The position numbers and the translations under genes are program-made. Positions 1 through 13,103 of a DNA stretch of 64,000 nt are shown here, in pieces. This DNA is from Melampsora larici-populina 98AG31 (taxonomy: Eukaryota > Basidiomycota > Pucciniomycetes > Pucciniales > Melampsoraceae). The stretch covers positions 601,292 to 665,291 of the forward strand of contig NW_006768772.1 of the NCBI RefSeq assembly GCF_000204055.1, in the 5' to 3' direction. The notes below the pieces were generated by a model. It saw only the letters and a program-made list of their open reading frames with translations. It was not told the origin of the DNA and made no database searches. How positions within the stretch are numbered: the stretch's first letter is position 1; the number at the start of each line of letters is the position of its first letter.

Positions 1-2205
1 TCAAGAACGACTGGACCTACGTGGTCCGTCACTTGAGTATGAAGCTGGTTGCTTGGCATCACAAGGGCAATCTTCTGGCCGAGCCAATGGTGACCATCTT
101 AAAAATGAATAATCTCTATCAAAAGATAAGTCTCACATATCTTTTTTCATTATCATGTTTTTTTTGGCTTTTCTTCTCATTCTCATGCTGACTTATTTGA
201 TTGTTTTACATGCTCGCCAGCTGCTCAGATTCAGGGAGCAACAACTTCACTATGGGGCGCGAAAGCATCGACAGCTGACCCAGGAGAGTCTGTATGCCGA
301 CCATCAGCTTGCGTGGCATCCAAAAATGATGTCGATCCGGTGCTTTTGCCACAAGATGGGCCCAATTGTCAAGGCTGGTATTGATGCCCTCGGTATGAAA
401 CCCCTTTGTATCCGACATAGTAATTTAGGACGGTTTCCACAAGCTCAACTCATGGCTGTCATCAATGAGCAAGATGAAGACAATGAGGCAATCATCAATG
501 TTGATCATGAAGAGACCGATATTAATCACGATGATAGTGATGAAGACGATCTTGAAAGTTTTCACAGCAATGATTCCTCAAAATCGACTGCTGAAGTTGA
601 ACTTGAAGAACAAGAAGAAGACTCGGAGCAAGACAATGAACCTGAAAACTATCAAAAACGTAAGACTGCCTATCTTCTTGCGGATACATACATGAATCAA
701 CTCACTAAAGATGTAAGTCTTTCATTTTATTTCTTGTTCTTTTTTGGTCATTGTCATTTCTATGTTTACTAATCTCATTCATTGTTGCCTTGCATCTTCT
801 TAGATGGATACGGTCAACAAGAAGCTTACCCGCGCCAGTGGCCACCGGGCCGACTTCAATCGTCGCCGAGAAAGAGCAAATGTTCAGTGTAAATTAGATG
901 GTTTACCATCTCTCAAGGCCCTTCTATCAGGACATGGTATACGTTGGGGTATACGTGCTGGACGTTGGGAAAGAATGTGGCAGGCTCGAGATGTAAGTGA
1001 TCTTGCTTACAATTACTGTTTCATTTATTGTTCTTTGGGTTCTTTTTTTGGTAGACTCTAATGTATCTGTGTTTCTCCCAGCTCATTGATTGAGTCATGA
1101 GATATGATCTTGACAAAGTCCATTCGAAGAGGCGTCACTCAAAAAAGAATGGCAAAAAGGGTGGATATTTTGAGGAGTTGGTATTCTCAGTTGCTGATTG
1201 GCAAGCGATGAGGGATATGTTGGATATCCTTACGGTATGTACTTCCAAATATGTTCCAGTCTTTTTATCTTATCATATCAATTTCTGAAGATTCCATGAT
1301 TTCTTTTTGTAGCCCTTCAAGATATTGACTCGCGAAATGGAGGGCGATAAGCCGACCGTGTGCTTGGTACTTGTGAAGTATGTTCAACTTAAGGCCTCCA
1401 TGGAGGCTCGATTGAAGAACATGCACAAGAACAACCCTCTCTACCCCATGGTAGATATCATGATCGACAAGATCATTGCCTATTTGAACAAAGCCCTAGA
1501 ATGCGACACCCTAACCCTCGCTGCGGTCTTCCACCCCGGACTACGAGTTAAATTCTTTTCTCACGCTTTTGGAATGGGTGCTCACGGTATCAATCAAGCT
1601 CAGGAATTGCTGAAATATGTATTCAATGAGAAACGGGCGGAGATGAACCTTGAGAACCAACCAACCACAACCCTTCCACTATCCAAATCCACGCCTGTCG
1701 ACACTTTTGGAACAGAAATGACATCTTTCTATGGTGATGTAGTTGAATCAAGTGATCTTAACGAGCTTGATCGGTATCTTGAAGGTGTGGATCCTATGGT
1801 TACTCGGGATTTGAACAATCCACAACTTGCATTGGATTGGTGGAAGGTGAGTTATTTTCCTTATTCATTACTTATCGATATGTTTTATTCCATCCTGATC
1901 ATAAATTCGATCTTCTTTAGGCTCATGCTGGTAAATACCCAGTGCTTTCAGCCTTAGCGCAAGACTACCTTGCAACACCAGAAGCGTCTGGTGCACCAGA
2001 ACGCTTGTTCTCAGTGGCTGGTAAGATCTGTACCGCAGAACGAGGCGGTTTGGCTCCTCGAATGATTGAAATGACCGTAAGTGGTCAGTTGTGGGTTAAT
2101 GAAGGGGTGCCTTTGAGTGGTGACTTTGCTGAAGTTACCAAGGTGATGGCATATGCAAAGAAAGCAATTGCCAAAAAAACCAGAACCAGAAATACTCAAT
2201 CTTAG
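1..2205 (+). pseudogene. hAT-family transposase, 5'-truncated by the window and broken by a nonsense codon
   Basis: This is the C-terminal two thirds of a hAT transposase, a cut-and-paste DNA transposase. Five or more exons can be joined: about 1-130, 225-711, 804-992, 1082-1233, 1313-1845 and 1921-2205, separated by GT..AG introns. The segment near 300-400 (PKMMSIRCFCHKMG) matches the usual IRC..H block. The exon at 1313 has the TPFK..T...E block. The last exon carries the hATC dimerisation region (KYPVLSALAQDYL, then GAPERLFSVAGKI). An acidic, serine-rich linker lies at about 460-650. Two defects are visible. An in-frame TGA at 1091-1093 falls just after the 992/1082 splice. The first intron seems to start with ATAAGT instead of GTAAGT. 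Family assignment is secure; the 5' part and terminal repeats are outside the window. Confidence 0.85.
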
Positions 2206-3930
2206 TTTAACTTTCTTAGATTAGATCATGAATTTGTTTCAATTTCTCTTTTCAATATTTCTTTACAGTCTTTACGGGTTCAACTTCAATCAATATCTTT
2301 TTTTCAACATTTCTTTACAGTCTTTATGAGGTCAAATTTATTTATAACTGTTTTTTTCTTGATTTTTTCACACTTGCTGTTGTGTTGAAAATTATGTTTC
2401 TCTACTGTCTTTACAAGAATCGATCGATTTCAATTGTTTTTTTTAAAAAATTATAACTTGTTTTATAATTGAAAAAATCGCTTTTTTTTGGCTTGAAACG
2501 CTGCGAAACGCTGCGAAAAAGCACTTTGCTTTAAGCTACTAAAGCCTGGAAAAAAATTTCCTCCGCCACCGCTAACGCTGCCAGCCTTTAAGTCCCCAAA
2601 AAATTGCAGCGCTGCCGATTTCTCGGTTTTCAGCGCTGCGTGGCGCTGCAAGCCAGACTTGCCTTCAGGCATTTCCATTCACCACCATGACCCTTCTCAT
2701 AGTGCTTCACCCTTTCTTTTCCAAAGCAAGGCAATTATCCTTATCAGCTTTTATGTTTTATATGTCCAATGCAACAGTTGTTGTGCTTTTCAATAGCACC
2801 TCAATGTGTTGTATTTTGCACATTTTATCTGTAATCTCTCTTCATTTTTGAATTGCACTTTTTGCTTTTTGAAACAATGCAAATATACTTATTGCCTCTT
2901 CCACTTTAAACATCCACTCCAAGGCTGTTATGATTTTCAACATTTAATTTTTAATTTCTACCTAACATCTATTCTTTTGAGAAGTCCCTCAATGTATGTC
3001 ATGTGACTTCAGCTGAAACTTTCTGAGGCTGTCTCCTATGTTCTCAACTACCTGGCCGCAAAATTTATATCTTAAGATTTTCAAAAGCACTTCTGCTATT
3101 GATTATAGTGTCTTCACTTTCATTTGTGTTGATCAAATTTCTAATGCTTCTCAGCTGCACTTCAAACCATGGTTTTCAGCAATGTGGACCAATTTTCATA
3201 TGCTTTTCAAAAGTACTTCAGTATAAGCCGACAATCATCATCATTGCTTTTACAATGCCTGCATGCTAAATGCATATGATTCATTCATAGCAAATCATCA
3301 GCCAGATTCAAAAACTTACCAATTGTGAATAACCAATCAGATCAATCATCTACTTACTCTACCCAATAGGGGCTGGCTATCATTTAGCATTGTTTCTCAG
3401 GCTATTGGTTCATCTGTTGAGCTTTTGACACTTGATTGGGGCAAAATACCCTTTTTATCTCCCTTTCTCTCACTTCAATTCATTCAATGGAATTTTAAAG
3501 TTTTTGCCTTGTGAATTCTGTGAATCAAGACTTTCCAATCAATCTCTTATCCAAACTGTCATCAGGCTATATGTTTGTCATCAGCTCTTTTGATATCTCT
3601 TAATTGATTTATTTAAAGCTTTTCACTCTTTCATATCCTTTCTTTTTATTTACCTGACTCTCTGAAGATATTCACATTCCCTTTTTCATAAATCTCAAAA
3701 GGGATTCAAATTCCATCATACAACAGCTTATACAAAAATAACTCCATTGTATCAACCTTTTGATTTTACTCAGCTTCACTTGAGGTCCAGTGGAAAGAAT
3801 TCATGTCTAACTCTTGCTTGCTTGGGTTTAGTGAGTCAAGCATTTCATTATTATTCTGTTCTATTGCCTTGACCATGATCGGCAATGGCCCCTCTTCATC
3901 CTTTTGAACAGCTTCTGGTAATAAATCCTT
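2206..3930. other. Gene-free AT-rich stretch with decayed repeat DNA
   Basis: No open reading frame here has convincing coding character. At about 2480-2680 there is a local patch rich in GCTGCG/CGCTGC words, unlike the AT-rich surroundings. From about 2800 the sequence uses words such as CTTTTCAAAAGCA that also occur in the 1.3-kb repeat at 22345 and 39477. That suggests distant relatives of that repeat, but I could not align them. Confidence 0.4.
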
Positions 3931-3939
3931 ACCCAGGAG

Positions 3940-4135
3940 TTAACTTGGTCCTGGTGTCGGAAAAGACTTGTGTACACCATGGTGGTATTATCAAGCAGCT
4001 CTGCAAGGGAGCTGGGGCTGGCTGGGGTCCCCTTGGTTTATCTGCCCACTTATTTGCCTGAAATGAATCCAAGTGAGAATGTGTTCCACACCATGAAGAC
4101 TCAATTACAATTTGAGCAGCATGGTCTGAGGTAGT
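3940..4135 (+). pseudogene. Relic of a Tc1/mariner-type transposase C-terminus
   Basis: Reading the plus strand gives HHGGIIKQLCKGAG, then LVYLPTYLPEMNPSENVFHT. This is the signature block of Tc1/mariner and IS630-like transposases, where the last catalytic acidic residue follows the YLPPYSPxxNP motif. Only about 60 residues survive, with a small insertion between the two blocks. No start, terminal repeat or upstream domain can be recognised. Just downstream (4133-4160) is a short imperfect palindrome, GTGTTAC...GTAACAC, which might be an old terminus. This is an ancient fragment, not a gene. Confidence 0.6.
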
Positions 4136-5339
4136 GTTACAAACCCTAAATGTAACACCGGTGAAAGTTAACTACAGATGTCACACACTTTCATCATCTA
4201 TAAACTTGTATTACGTCATGTATGATAGAGTTCCTCATCCGACAATCTAAATACAAACCTGATTGCTTGGTAGAAACACTTCCTTCATCCCAATCTAAGA
4301 AACCCCAAGGTGAGATCATAACAGGTAGATGATAAGGGTCAATTATTACTTTTACTTACCGTCAAACTCATGACTTGTTGGCTTTTACAACCTCTCATTG
4401 CGTTTTGTGCTACACCACTGCCCCCTATTGGTGACAGTACTGGGACTTGAAAATATACACACTATAATTATCTTTGAGCTTTATTTTAGATGCAAAGTCA
4501 TTGTGAGAAGTTTGTTCAATGTCTTTAAAGTACTTTTCAAGAAACTGTCATTTCTTTTTTCAATGTCATTTCTGCTTTGAATCTATGTGTGCTTGTGTAA
4601 GCAATTTCTTTTCCACATGTATCAATATGGTTTTGACTGTTATGATTGAAAATAAGTTCCAGCAAATGTGTTGAAGGGTTTTATAATCAATGTTGCTAGA
4701 ATGGCCCTGCATTTCAGCACAGCTGCCAATCTTGAAAGTGAGTTCCTTGACAACCTTGGCATGTAGACAATGGGGTGGTGATGGATGGACTCAATGGGCG
4801 CTTAGAGATGATGACAATACAGATAAAGTCAGCCTTCCACAGTTTCGCACGTGGGTTGTCCAGTGTGACACCCGCGGTACCCTGGGCCTTGGCCTGTGGA
4901 TTCAAAGGGGGTCAGAGCAAGGCCTCAATATGGGAAAGAGTACATAGACAGAATGTGAGACTCGAAAAGAAGCTAGATTAAGCATTTGATTTCTAAGAGT
5001 TCCAACAAAAGCTTTCCAAACTTTATGTCATCAAATCCTTGCAACTCCTCTTCAAAAAACATGATAAAAAAATGTATATATGTGTATAGGAACTGTGATA
5101 AGAATTAAAAATTAAAACAACTATAATCATCTTTTCTTGAATTACACTAAAAAATCGAGTTCTCTTTGCATAAAAGTTTGAATTACAACAAGTTTATGAC
5201 GTATCCAGTATATATTATAGCAATTTCAATGAAATATGTAATCATAAAGCATATGCGAAGTTTCGTTCCAAAAATCAACAATGAATCTGAACGTGAACAT
5301 TTCATTGTAAAAAAACAATATAAAGCAATTGTAGGTTTT
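4136..5339. other. Intergenic AT-rich DNA downstream of the remodeller gene
   Basis: Several short reading frames occur (for example 4690-4980), but they overlap in different frames and show no recognisable domain. The stretch nearest 5340 would contain the 3' untranslated region of the minus-strand remodeller gene. I see nothing else definite here. Confidence 0.3.
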
Positions 5340-8300
5340 TTAAATTTGCCAGTTACCCCAACCTTCAGGTCCTCTCTGGATCTGTCCATTTGATGATTGC
5401 CCACTAGGTTGCGTAATAGGTGATTTTTCTTTCCGTGATTTTTCTTTACTTGATTTGGTTTTAGATGAACTAGTACTACCCATAGAGTTTCTATATTCCA
5501 TGGATTTCGCTTGAGCTCGACTGGTTTCCATACTTGGCCAAGGTTGACTAGTAGAAGTTTGAAGAGTAGGGTTTTGTAAATAAGGTTTGATTGACTTTGG
5601 ATTGGTTTCTAAGAAACGGGGGGGAGGTAGTGGTCCAGGTGGATGTGGACTCCGTGCAGATGTCGATTGATGAGGTTGTGTTGCATACATCGGGCTGTAT
5701 TGCTGTTGCTGCAAAGCTAACCCCATGCCTTGCTGCTGTAAGTGTGGCGGGTGAACTGGCGGTCCGTGCATTGGTTGGTGTTGCATCGGGTTCGCTGGCC
5801 GGTGCACTTGCTGATCCATAGCTATCGCTTGTTGTGCTATTTTTGCTTGTCTAGCTTTACGTCTGGTCAACTTCCTAACCAATACCTAAATAAGATGAAG
5901 ACCACAGCACATAGATGCATCAGATAGACTTCGGCTATACAGACAAAGAAGTCACGCACTGCTGCTTCACTCATAATCTCTTTCTGGCGTGAAGATGGTT
6001 GTCCTCTCATTGAGTCTAATAGTTGATCCAATGCTGGATCGCTGAGCGCTCTGGCTTTCTGTTGAATATCGCGCTGTCAGATAGAGAAAGAATCGTGACT
6101 TAGATGGGAAATTGAGGATACAGTGGTTGAAATATCTGAAATATGATCATACCAAAACCATGTCCATTGCACGCTTTGATGCGGCAGAATTCAGCCCATC
6201 AAGATTGGGCATAGTGATATTAGTCACTTTTGGATGCTTCGGCTTTGGAGCAACTGGCTGGGAACTTTGCACTGCTAAATTCATGACTTGCGGATGTGTA
6301 CTCGAATTGGGAAGATACTGAGCTGGATTTGCTTGTGGAAGCTGCTGATTCGTCATGTGATGGGCTGGCCAATCGACCGGGCCCTGTGCCATTCTGCTAT
6401 ATCGATCAGCCAGTTTCTGCCTCCTTCTTTCTTCAGAGGCCGCCTTTTTGGCCGCAATAGCCATTGGATCAGCTGGGACAGTATCGTTCAACAGTACAGT
6501 GATATCCTCATCATCAGGCCTTGGTCCGCCGGGTTCGTCGTCGGACGAATCGACAATGTCTTCCGGTAGCTGGAAATCCCCATCACCTTTCATATCGTCA
6601 TCGTCATTCTTTGACGGCCCCGTTTTGCGCTTCTTAGGTGAAGGATCTAGGTCGGCGATGACATAAGCAACATCTCTACGCTTACGATATCCACGTCCCG
6701 TTTCAGTCTCATTATTTACAGCTGAAGATTGCTCCTCTTCTTGATTAGCTTGCAGAACACTGTCCCAAAAACTTCGCTGCTCTTGAACATTTTCATTTGC
6801 CTCGGCATCTCCCACTTTGTCCAGACTAGTCAGCCCACGCGAACCTCCCTCCCAAACTCGAGCGAATGCAAACGTTTTATCGTCTTTCTTAGCAGGATCG
6901 GCGGGTTCACTCGTTTTTGCTTCCTCGGTAGTACGCTGAATCAATTCGTCTAGCTCCGCGTCGGTGTATCGTATGTCTTGTTGTAAGGCTTCCTCGGACG
7001 CAGTGAGGACTTTCGAAAACAAGAATCACGCTTTTAGCGTCTATCGTGCATCGCGATAACCTCAACTTGGTATACTCACGTTCCTTGGCTCCGTATTGGA
7101 GGATGTTCTCAACATCGTGCGCCTCGGTCTCTTCTTCAGAGACCTTCTGAATAACGAGATGATCCTGTGGGCCATGCAAAAAATCGCATATCAGCACGTT
7201 AAACTGCATGATAACTGCCAGAGATCGCAAAAAATCAACATACCAAAACTAGCTTTCTCTTTCCCATTTGGACAATTCTTTCTTCAGCTGAAGCAGAGGT
7301 CATCAGTTTAAACACATTGACAGGTTTCTTCTGGCCAAATCGATGTGCCCGACTGATAGCCTGCAAATCATTGTGAGGATTGTAGTCGGGATCCAGAATA
7401 ATGACCGTATCCGCTGTGGCTAGATTTATGCCCGCTCCACCTGCCCGAGTGGACAGCAGAAATAGGTTGTGATTAGAATTGGGGCGGTTGAATGCATCGA
7501 TTCGAGTCTGTCGGTCTAGTTGTGAAGTTGTACCGTCCTGTAAGGTAGACTGTTTAGCTACGCGTAGTCGAGAATCACCAAGCTCCATGCAGTGGACAAC
7601 ATACCAGTCGTAGGTATGGTCGCTCCTCTCCCTCTAGAAATCGTTCCATGATGTCAAGGAAGATCGTGACTAGAAAGTATGGCGATCATCAGCCGTGGAT
7701 CCGGATAAATGATTAGGAGAGAGGCTATCAAAACACCAAATTTGACTTACACTGTGAAAAAATCAAAATGCGATGACCTCGTTTCAAGAGTTTCGGTATA
7801 AACTTTTGAAGAAAAACTAGTTTTCCAGACGCCTCAACCAGATTATCATGAGTTTGTTCATCACTAACGTCCGGTTCGATTTCGGGATCATTCAAGTAAG
7901 GGTGTGCAAGCGCCTTCCTCAATTGCATCAATAAGTTCATACAGCTTGCTTTGGAATGTTTGTTCTTCTTTTTTGAATATATTGCCGTGATGACCGCGAC
8001 GTTTTTGGAAAGCAATCCTTTGTAGACCTGAGATGTATGGAAGACCAAGTCAATCATAGTACCACGCATAGGCTGAGAAGCTGTATCGCTTCAAATGTAC
8101 GTACTTTCTTTTGCAGTGGTCTCATCGATATTGGTACAATAATCTCTGTCAATTTGGGTAGCTCTAAAGCGGTTTCCTTAGTACCTGAAATACAAACAAC
8201 ATCTCTGTTAGAACCGTCACGTTCATCTATCCAGGGTATTCACATGCTGACGTCTTAGCATATAGGGGCGAATGGTGTTACGAAGTTCTTCGATTAACTC

Positions 8301-11300
8301 GGGCGTTAGTCTGAGATTCGCGTCCGACGTGTAAGAGGTCATCAGGTCAGTTTTCAAAAACATAAAACGTGAAGCAGAGGTGCGGACTGACTCTTGATAG
8401 CGCTGTTCCAACTCATCAATGACATCAAGAGGGTATTCCTCGGGACTCAAGAAGCTCAAAAGGTTGAAGACTGTGTAGGTAACATCGGTCAATGATCATC
8501 ATGCGCTGTGAGTAGCGAGATGTCTTACGTTCTCGAAGATTATTGTTCAGTGGGGTGCCCGACATCAAGATTCTGTGACCGGCTTTCATGCTGTGTAAAG
8601 CCTTGAAGAGACCTCCTTTGGGACCTGCCTTGAGCCTTTGACCTTCGTCCACAATCACAGCTTCCCATCTTTGAACTTTTGCCAGAACCGCAACGTTTTT
8701 CTCGGCAGCTTGATAGGTCGCTATGACCACATGAGCTGAAAGCTGCGGTTTGCACTTCGGCAATGTTTTGAACAGCTCCCATTGTTCCACAATCTCGCAT
8801 GAATCATAGGCCCCAGGAAGGGGAACACATTTAAGATCTGGAAGCCATTTGGCACACTCACGAACCCAGCTGTCCAGAAAAACACGTTCAATGATCCGAG
8901 ATATAGATAGCAGATAGGTACCGCGATAAACAGACTCACTTTCCAATAGTACTGTTAGGAACACAAATGAGGAATGGCATCCTCTTTTCTATCTTGGTCA
9001 AAACGGCGATCAGTGAGCAAATTTGAACAGTTTTCCCTAGCCCCATCTCGTCTGCTAAGATGGTGGGGTGCTGTGAATACCAGTTACTGTTTCAGAATCA
9101 AGGGGTAGATCATGAAGCGTTAGTCATCACTACCACCCTGCGTGAAACAGTGGTGACCACCAACTAATAACAAAAATTGACTCCTTCCAACTGGAAATCC
9201 ATCAGTGTGTGCGGAATGTAGTCCGGTTGTGTTTCGAAAGCAACGAAGGAACCGTGGGGCCTAGGAGCGTCCAGTCTGGCCAACTCCTTCTCATGTTTGA
9301 CTACGGGTACGACAAACTTGCGAAATTTGACATAATGCTCTAATGCAGCCATGAAAGCGGGAAAGTATGGTGAATCCTTTGGCGTTTTGTCCGACCAAGT
9401 CGCTGAGAGAGTGAGAACATGAGAAAAGCGATATGTACGCAGGAGAGGGGTGAGATAGCAAGAAGGTTGGAAGAACTCACAGGATACATATGCTTGCTCT
9501 TCCCATTTTATATAAGCTCTCTCGATTCTATCATACATTCCTTTAGCTGTCGTAGGGATATCCTTCTCTTTCATATCGTCGATCAGTTTTTCATTCGCGA
9601 ATTCCACTGATAAAATCCTTTCGGGCGTGAGCCACGCCTTCGGTATCTTCGATTCCGCATCTTGGTCAGGTTCCAGGTTAAACAATGATTCGTCTTCGTT
9701 TTCGTCCCCAGAGTCCTCTTCCTCTGCTTCATCCGCCAGCCCATTCAATTGTTTCAAGTCAAGTTGAGGCCCTTTTGACAAAAAGTTTCGTAGCTTGATC
9801 GTATGTTTGGCGGCCATGTATCTGTAACAAAAAACATTCATCAACATCAAGGTTTTCGTGAGTGACACGTACTTATAAAGACTTACGAATGTGGGACCCA
9901 TGAACAATCAGCGAAGCTGAAGTCCTCAAATTTGCACAGATATTCGGCCTGGTCGAACGGATCCTTGATGTCGGGGAGTTGAGTTTTGGCGGCTTTCTCA
10001 ACCTTTCTACCTTTAGATGGACTGTGCAGCGTTCCAACAAGCTGATCATTGGACTTGGTAGAATTTTTGTGTTCTTGACTAGAGTTTAAAGACATTGGCT
10101 TTCTCCAAGCTATAATGTATTGTATAGAGAGCTCCTCCAATTCATTACAGTCCTTACAAGTCCAGTCACTCTGCCAGTATTCGGCAATTCTATCGATGTC
10201 GTCTTCGGGTTCTTCTTCACTAGGCGGCAGACAAAGATAGTGGGCAGGTCTTTTACAGCTGGTGCACCGAAAGAAGATTGGCTGATCGTTAGATGTATCG
10301 ACTTCCAGTTCATCAACATCCGAATCATCAGGTTTTGACAATTGCGGCTTTTTGACGTTTGTCTGAGGTTCCTTCTCGTCCTTATCAGCCACTAGTATAG
10401 GTGAGGATCCCAGGGCAGATGCGTCAATATAATGGTGAAACGTCAAGAAAGTGGAATTGAAGCCGACAGACCTTTGACTTGTGCTGAAGCTGTAGCGGGA
10501 GTTGATGAAGAACCCTTACCATCAATCGTCTGAGCCGATTCGAGCCCGTTTCCACAGATCATACACTCTCCGCCGTGTGGTTTGATACACATTGGACATT
10601 TGATTGACAACCGAATATTCGGCAATTGTTCTTTTTTCATGGCTGAAACTGCTTCACCAGTAGAAGGTGTGTCTTGACGTTGATCCGCTGCTTCGTTCTG
10701 CTCCTTGAGCAAGAGTGCCTCTCTTTCTTGCTTATGTTGGCGGGCTATGTCCTTTCTCATCTCAAATGGCAGACACCCATAGTGATATCCCATTGAACAA
10801 TCACTACAGTCGACCCAACATCCCTGATCATATACATCATCAAGAGTCGGAAACCTATGAAGTAAACTACGTGTGGTGATTTTTCCACTGCGGTGCTGAT
10901 TGGCTTTCTTCCAGTTCTTCACCAAGTCTGGTTCGAATGGTCCAGAACATTTCGCGCAGGACTTGTTTGGCAGCATGAGAATTTCCTATCAGCCAAACAA
11001 GAAGAAATATAAACGATGATCCAAGATGTACTGACCTCATGGTGTTCATCGCGAGGGCGATCTCCAACTCGGAGCTTGGTTTTGATTTTTCGAGGTGATT
11101 TGGCTTTGTGTGCTCGTGGTTGCGAGCTTCCACGCTCGGTGAGATCCTCACTTTCATCTCGATCGCGTTTCTTTTGATCTCGATCGCTTTTCCTCTGGGC
11201 TCGAGTACTGTGGACCTTGACGCTGTCATGTTCATCAGATTCTGATTCTCTCAGCTCCTCGCTCATGATGGGGTCCTTCAATTTGAGGCTACCTCGATGA

Positions 11301-11876
11301 CGAGTATCGCGAGTACTACGTCTATTGCCACTATCACTGTCGCGTGTATCTCTGCCGGAGGTCCTAGTTTCACGACGATTTCCACTACGTCTCTTGCGTT
11401 TGCCGCCTTCATCTGAGTCATCTGAAATGAAATTGGTGTCCGACTTGCTTTCACTTCGCGCATTACCTGACTCGGTGTGATCATCGTCAGAATCCTCAAT
11501 AGTGACAGTCTCGCTCGCTTTTTTGAATGCAGAGACCATCTTCTTTTCCAGCTGTGATTCCTTGAGCTAAATGAGGAATGAAAGAAACGACATGGTTAGC
11601 AGATAGCTTCATCCACGAAATCACGTCGGTATCATTGACTTTGACTTTTTTCTTACTACCTTCCACTACACAGGTGTAAGTCGGTTCTTCGTCATCACTG
11701 GCATCATCTCGAGTGATGATTTTGGCGACTTTGAGAGAATCGCGTTGGGACGTTGTGGAGGATACGGTAAGCTCAGATAGCTCTGAACTTGCGTGTGCTG
11801 AGACGCGAGTTTTTTTTGTCGTACGCGGTGGGTCGGAACTATCATCATCAGAATCACGAATAACTAAAGGAGCCAT
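5340..11876 (-). CDS. CHD/Mi-2-like SNF2 chromatin-remodelling ATPase (Mit1-like)
   Basis: Joined exons give about 1,800 residues in roughly 15 exons. The N-terminus (11876-11040) is acidic/basic and disordered. A cysteine-rich PHD-type zinc region follows (10985-10150: [24 protein letters not shown], then CTSC and CKDC). Chromo-like segments flank 9900 and 9400 ([29 protein letters not shown]). The SNF2 helicase shows motif I DEMGLGKT (about 9030-9060), motif II DEGQ (8650), SGTPLNNN (8560), motif [13 protein letters not shown] and motif [13 protein letters not shown] (7340-7460). A long charged and Q/P-rich tail ends at 5340. Splice junctions at 11566, 10985, 10391, 9821, 8876, 8480 and 8180 restore a clean frame. 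The junction just before motif I (9172 to about 9085) could not be resolved with GT..AG in frame. Family knowledge: Mit1/CHD proteins slide nucleosomes, and in fission yeast Mit1 serves heterochromatin silencing. The exact orthologue is inferred. Confidence 0.9.
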
Positions 11877-12360
11877 TGGTAGGATGAGGATGATGATCTT
11901 CTTTGAAACAGGGTAGTCAACAAGGAAAGAGGGAGATAGCGATTTTGGTCAACGCTCATGCTGCGACACAAACGGAAGAACTGTTCAAGAATTTCAAATC
12001 ACATGTAATCACACTAAAACACAGCGACATACTCTGTAACAAAGGCGCTTACGCCAGGGGCTTAGCCAATATTTAACCAAAAAATCAAGTTAAGTTTTAC
12101 TGTTTAGACCATCAAGACTCAAGAGTCGGCCCACCGAGCCTCGGATCGGACTCTCCAGCCAATTCTGGAGATTTTCACACCATTGTTTCTCATTTTATTC
12201 ATCTCATGACTTGACATGCTCGAAATCATCAACATGGCCAAGTGAGTTTGTTGACTTGCATCAAACCAAAAGTCAGCCAAATCCAATTATGCTCAAAAAA
12301 CTTGAAAATCTCAAAAAATGGTTGATGCAAGTGATTTTTGTGTAATAAGAAACAGCCAAC
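11877..12360. other. Upstream region of the remodeller gene
   Basis: This contains the presumed minus-strand promoter and 5' leader of the remodeller gene. No TATA box or other clear site stands out. There is no convincing gene. Confidence 0.3.
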
Positions 12361-12743
12361 CTATTTGGGTTGGAATGCTCTAAAGCTTGATGATAGCATT
12401 CTGATGCAGTTTTCCAAAGTTGAATTACCCACAGACGAGGTGGTGAACACCCGTTTTCCGTTCATGGTGATTCTAGCTGTCGATTTTACAATTTTCCGAC
12501 CGGAGGCTCGTTGGGTCTTAATGGTAGAAACTATATCCTTTGTGTCTTGAATGGCCTGCAAAAATTGGTGAATGTGGAAAAAATATGTGGAAAGGTGCTA
12601 ATGAGTGTATACCAGAAGAGGCGAGGGTGCCGGTGCTGGTGCTTGAGCTCAGGTTGGTGCGCAATCTGAGCCAATTGGGAAGGAAAGTCAGCGAATGTCA
12701 AAATATAACCTAGAGAAGGGCATTTCTTTTTGCTTTGATCCAT
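12361..12743 (-). CDS. Possible small gene of unknown function, two exons
   Basis: A minus-strand frame opens at 12743 (MDQSKKKCPSLGYIL...) and is followed by GTATAC...TTGCAG at about 12610-12555. A second frame then runs to 12361 (QDTKDIVSTIKTQRASG...). The second part is lysine/threonine-rich. Joining them at the obvious GT..AG pair shifts the frame, so this is either spliced differently or broken. No domain is recognised. It lies between two minus-strand genes and could also be non-coding. Confidence 0.2.
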
Positions 12744-13103
12744 ATAGATGTATTTTAATCGCAGGGGAAAATATCCTCATGGCGCTTTGATGAGGACGAA
12801 GATCATCCTCACAACAGGTTCTTGTCTCTGACCTTATGGACTACGTATATACAGAGTCATGTCTTGTCTGCTCCTTGTTGTCTCTCTATGAGTCTCTGAA
12901 TTTGATATGGTAAGAACTCTACGTTATACTGTTGGCTTTTTCTGATCTGAAACTGGTCTTAACTTTGGAATTACAATCTTTTTTTTCATCACTCTCAACA
13001 GTCCTATCAACTTTCTAAGAGCTGAGAAAATGAACAGTGCGGTATAATATATTACAACCTCTTGCTTCGCGGCAGAGAACAAACAATTTATGTGATACCC
13101 ATC
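12744..13103. other. Short intergenic stretch
   Basis: This is AT-rich sequence downstream of the first GH26-like gene. I see nothing definite in it. Confidence 0.3.
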
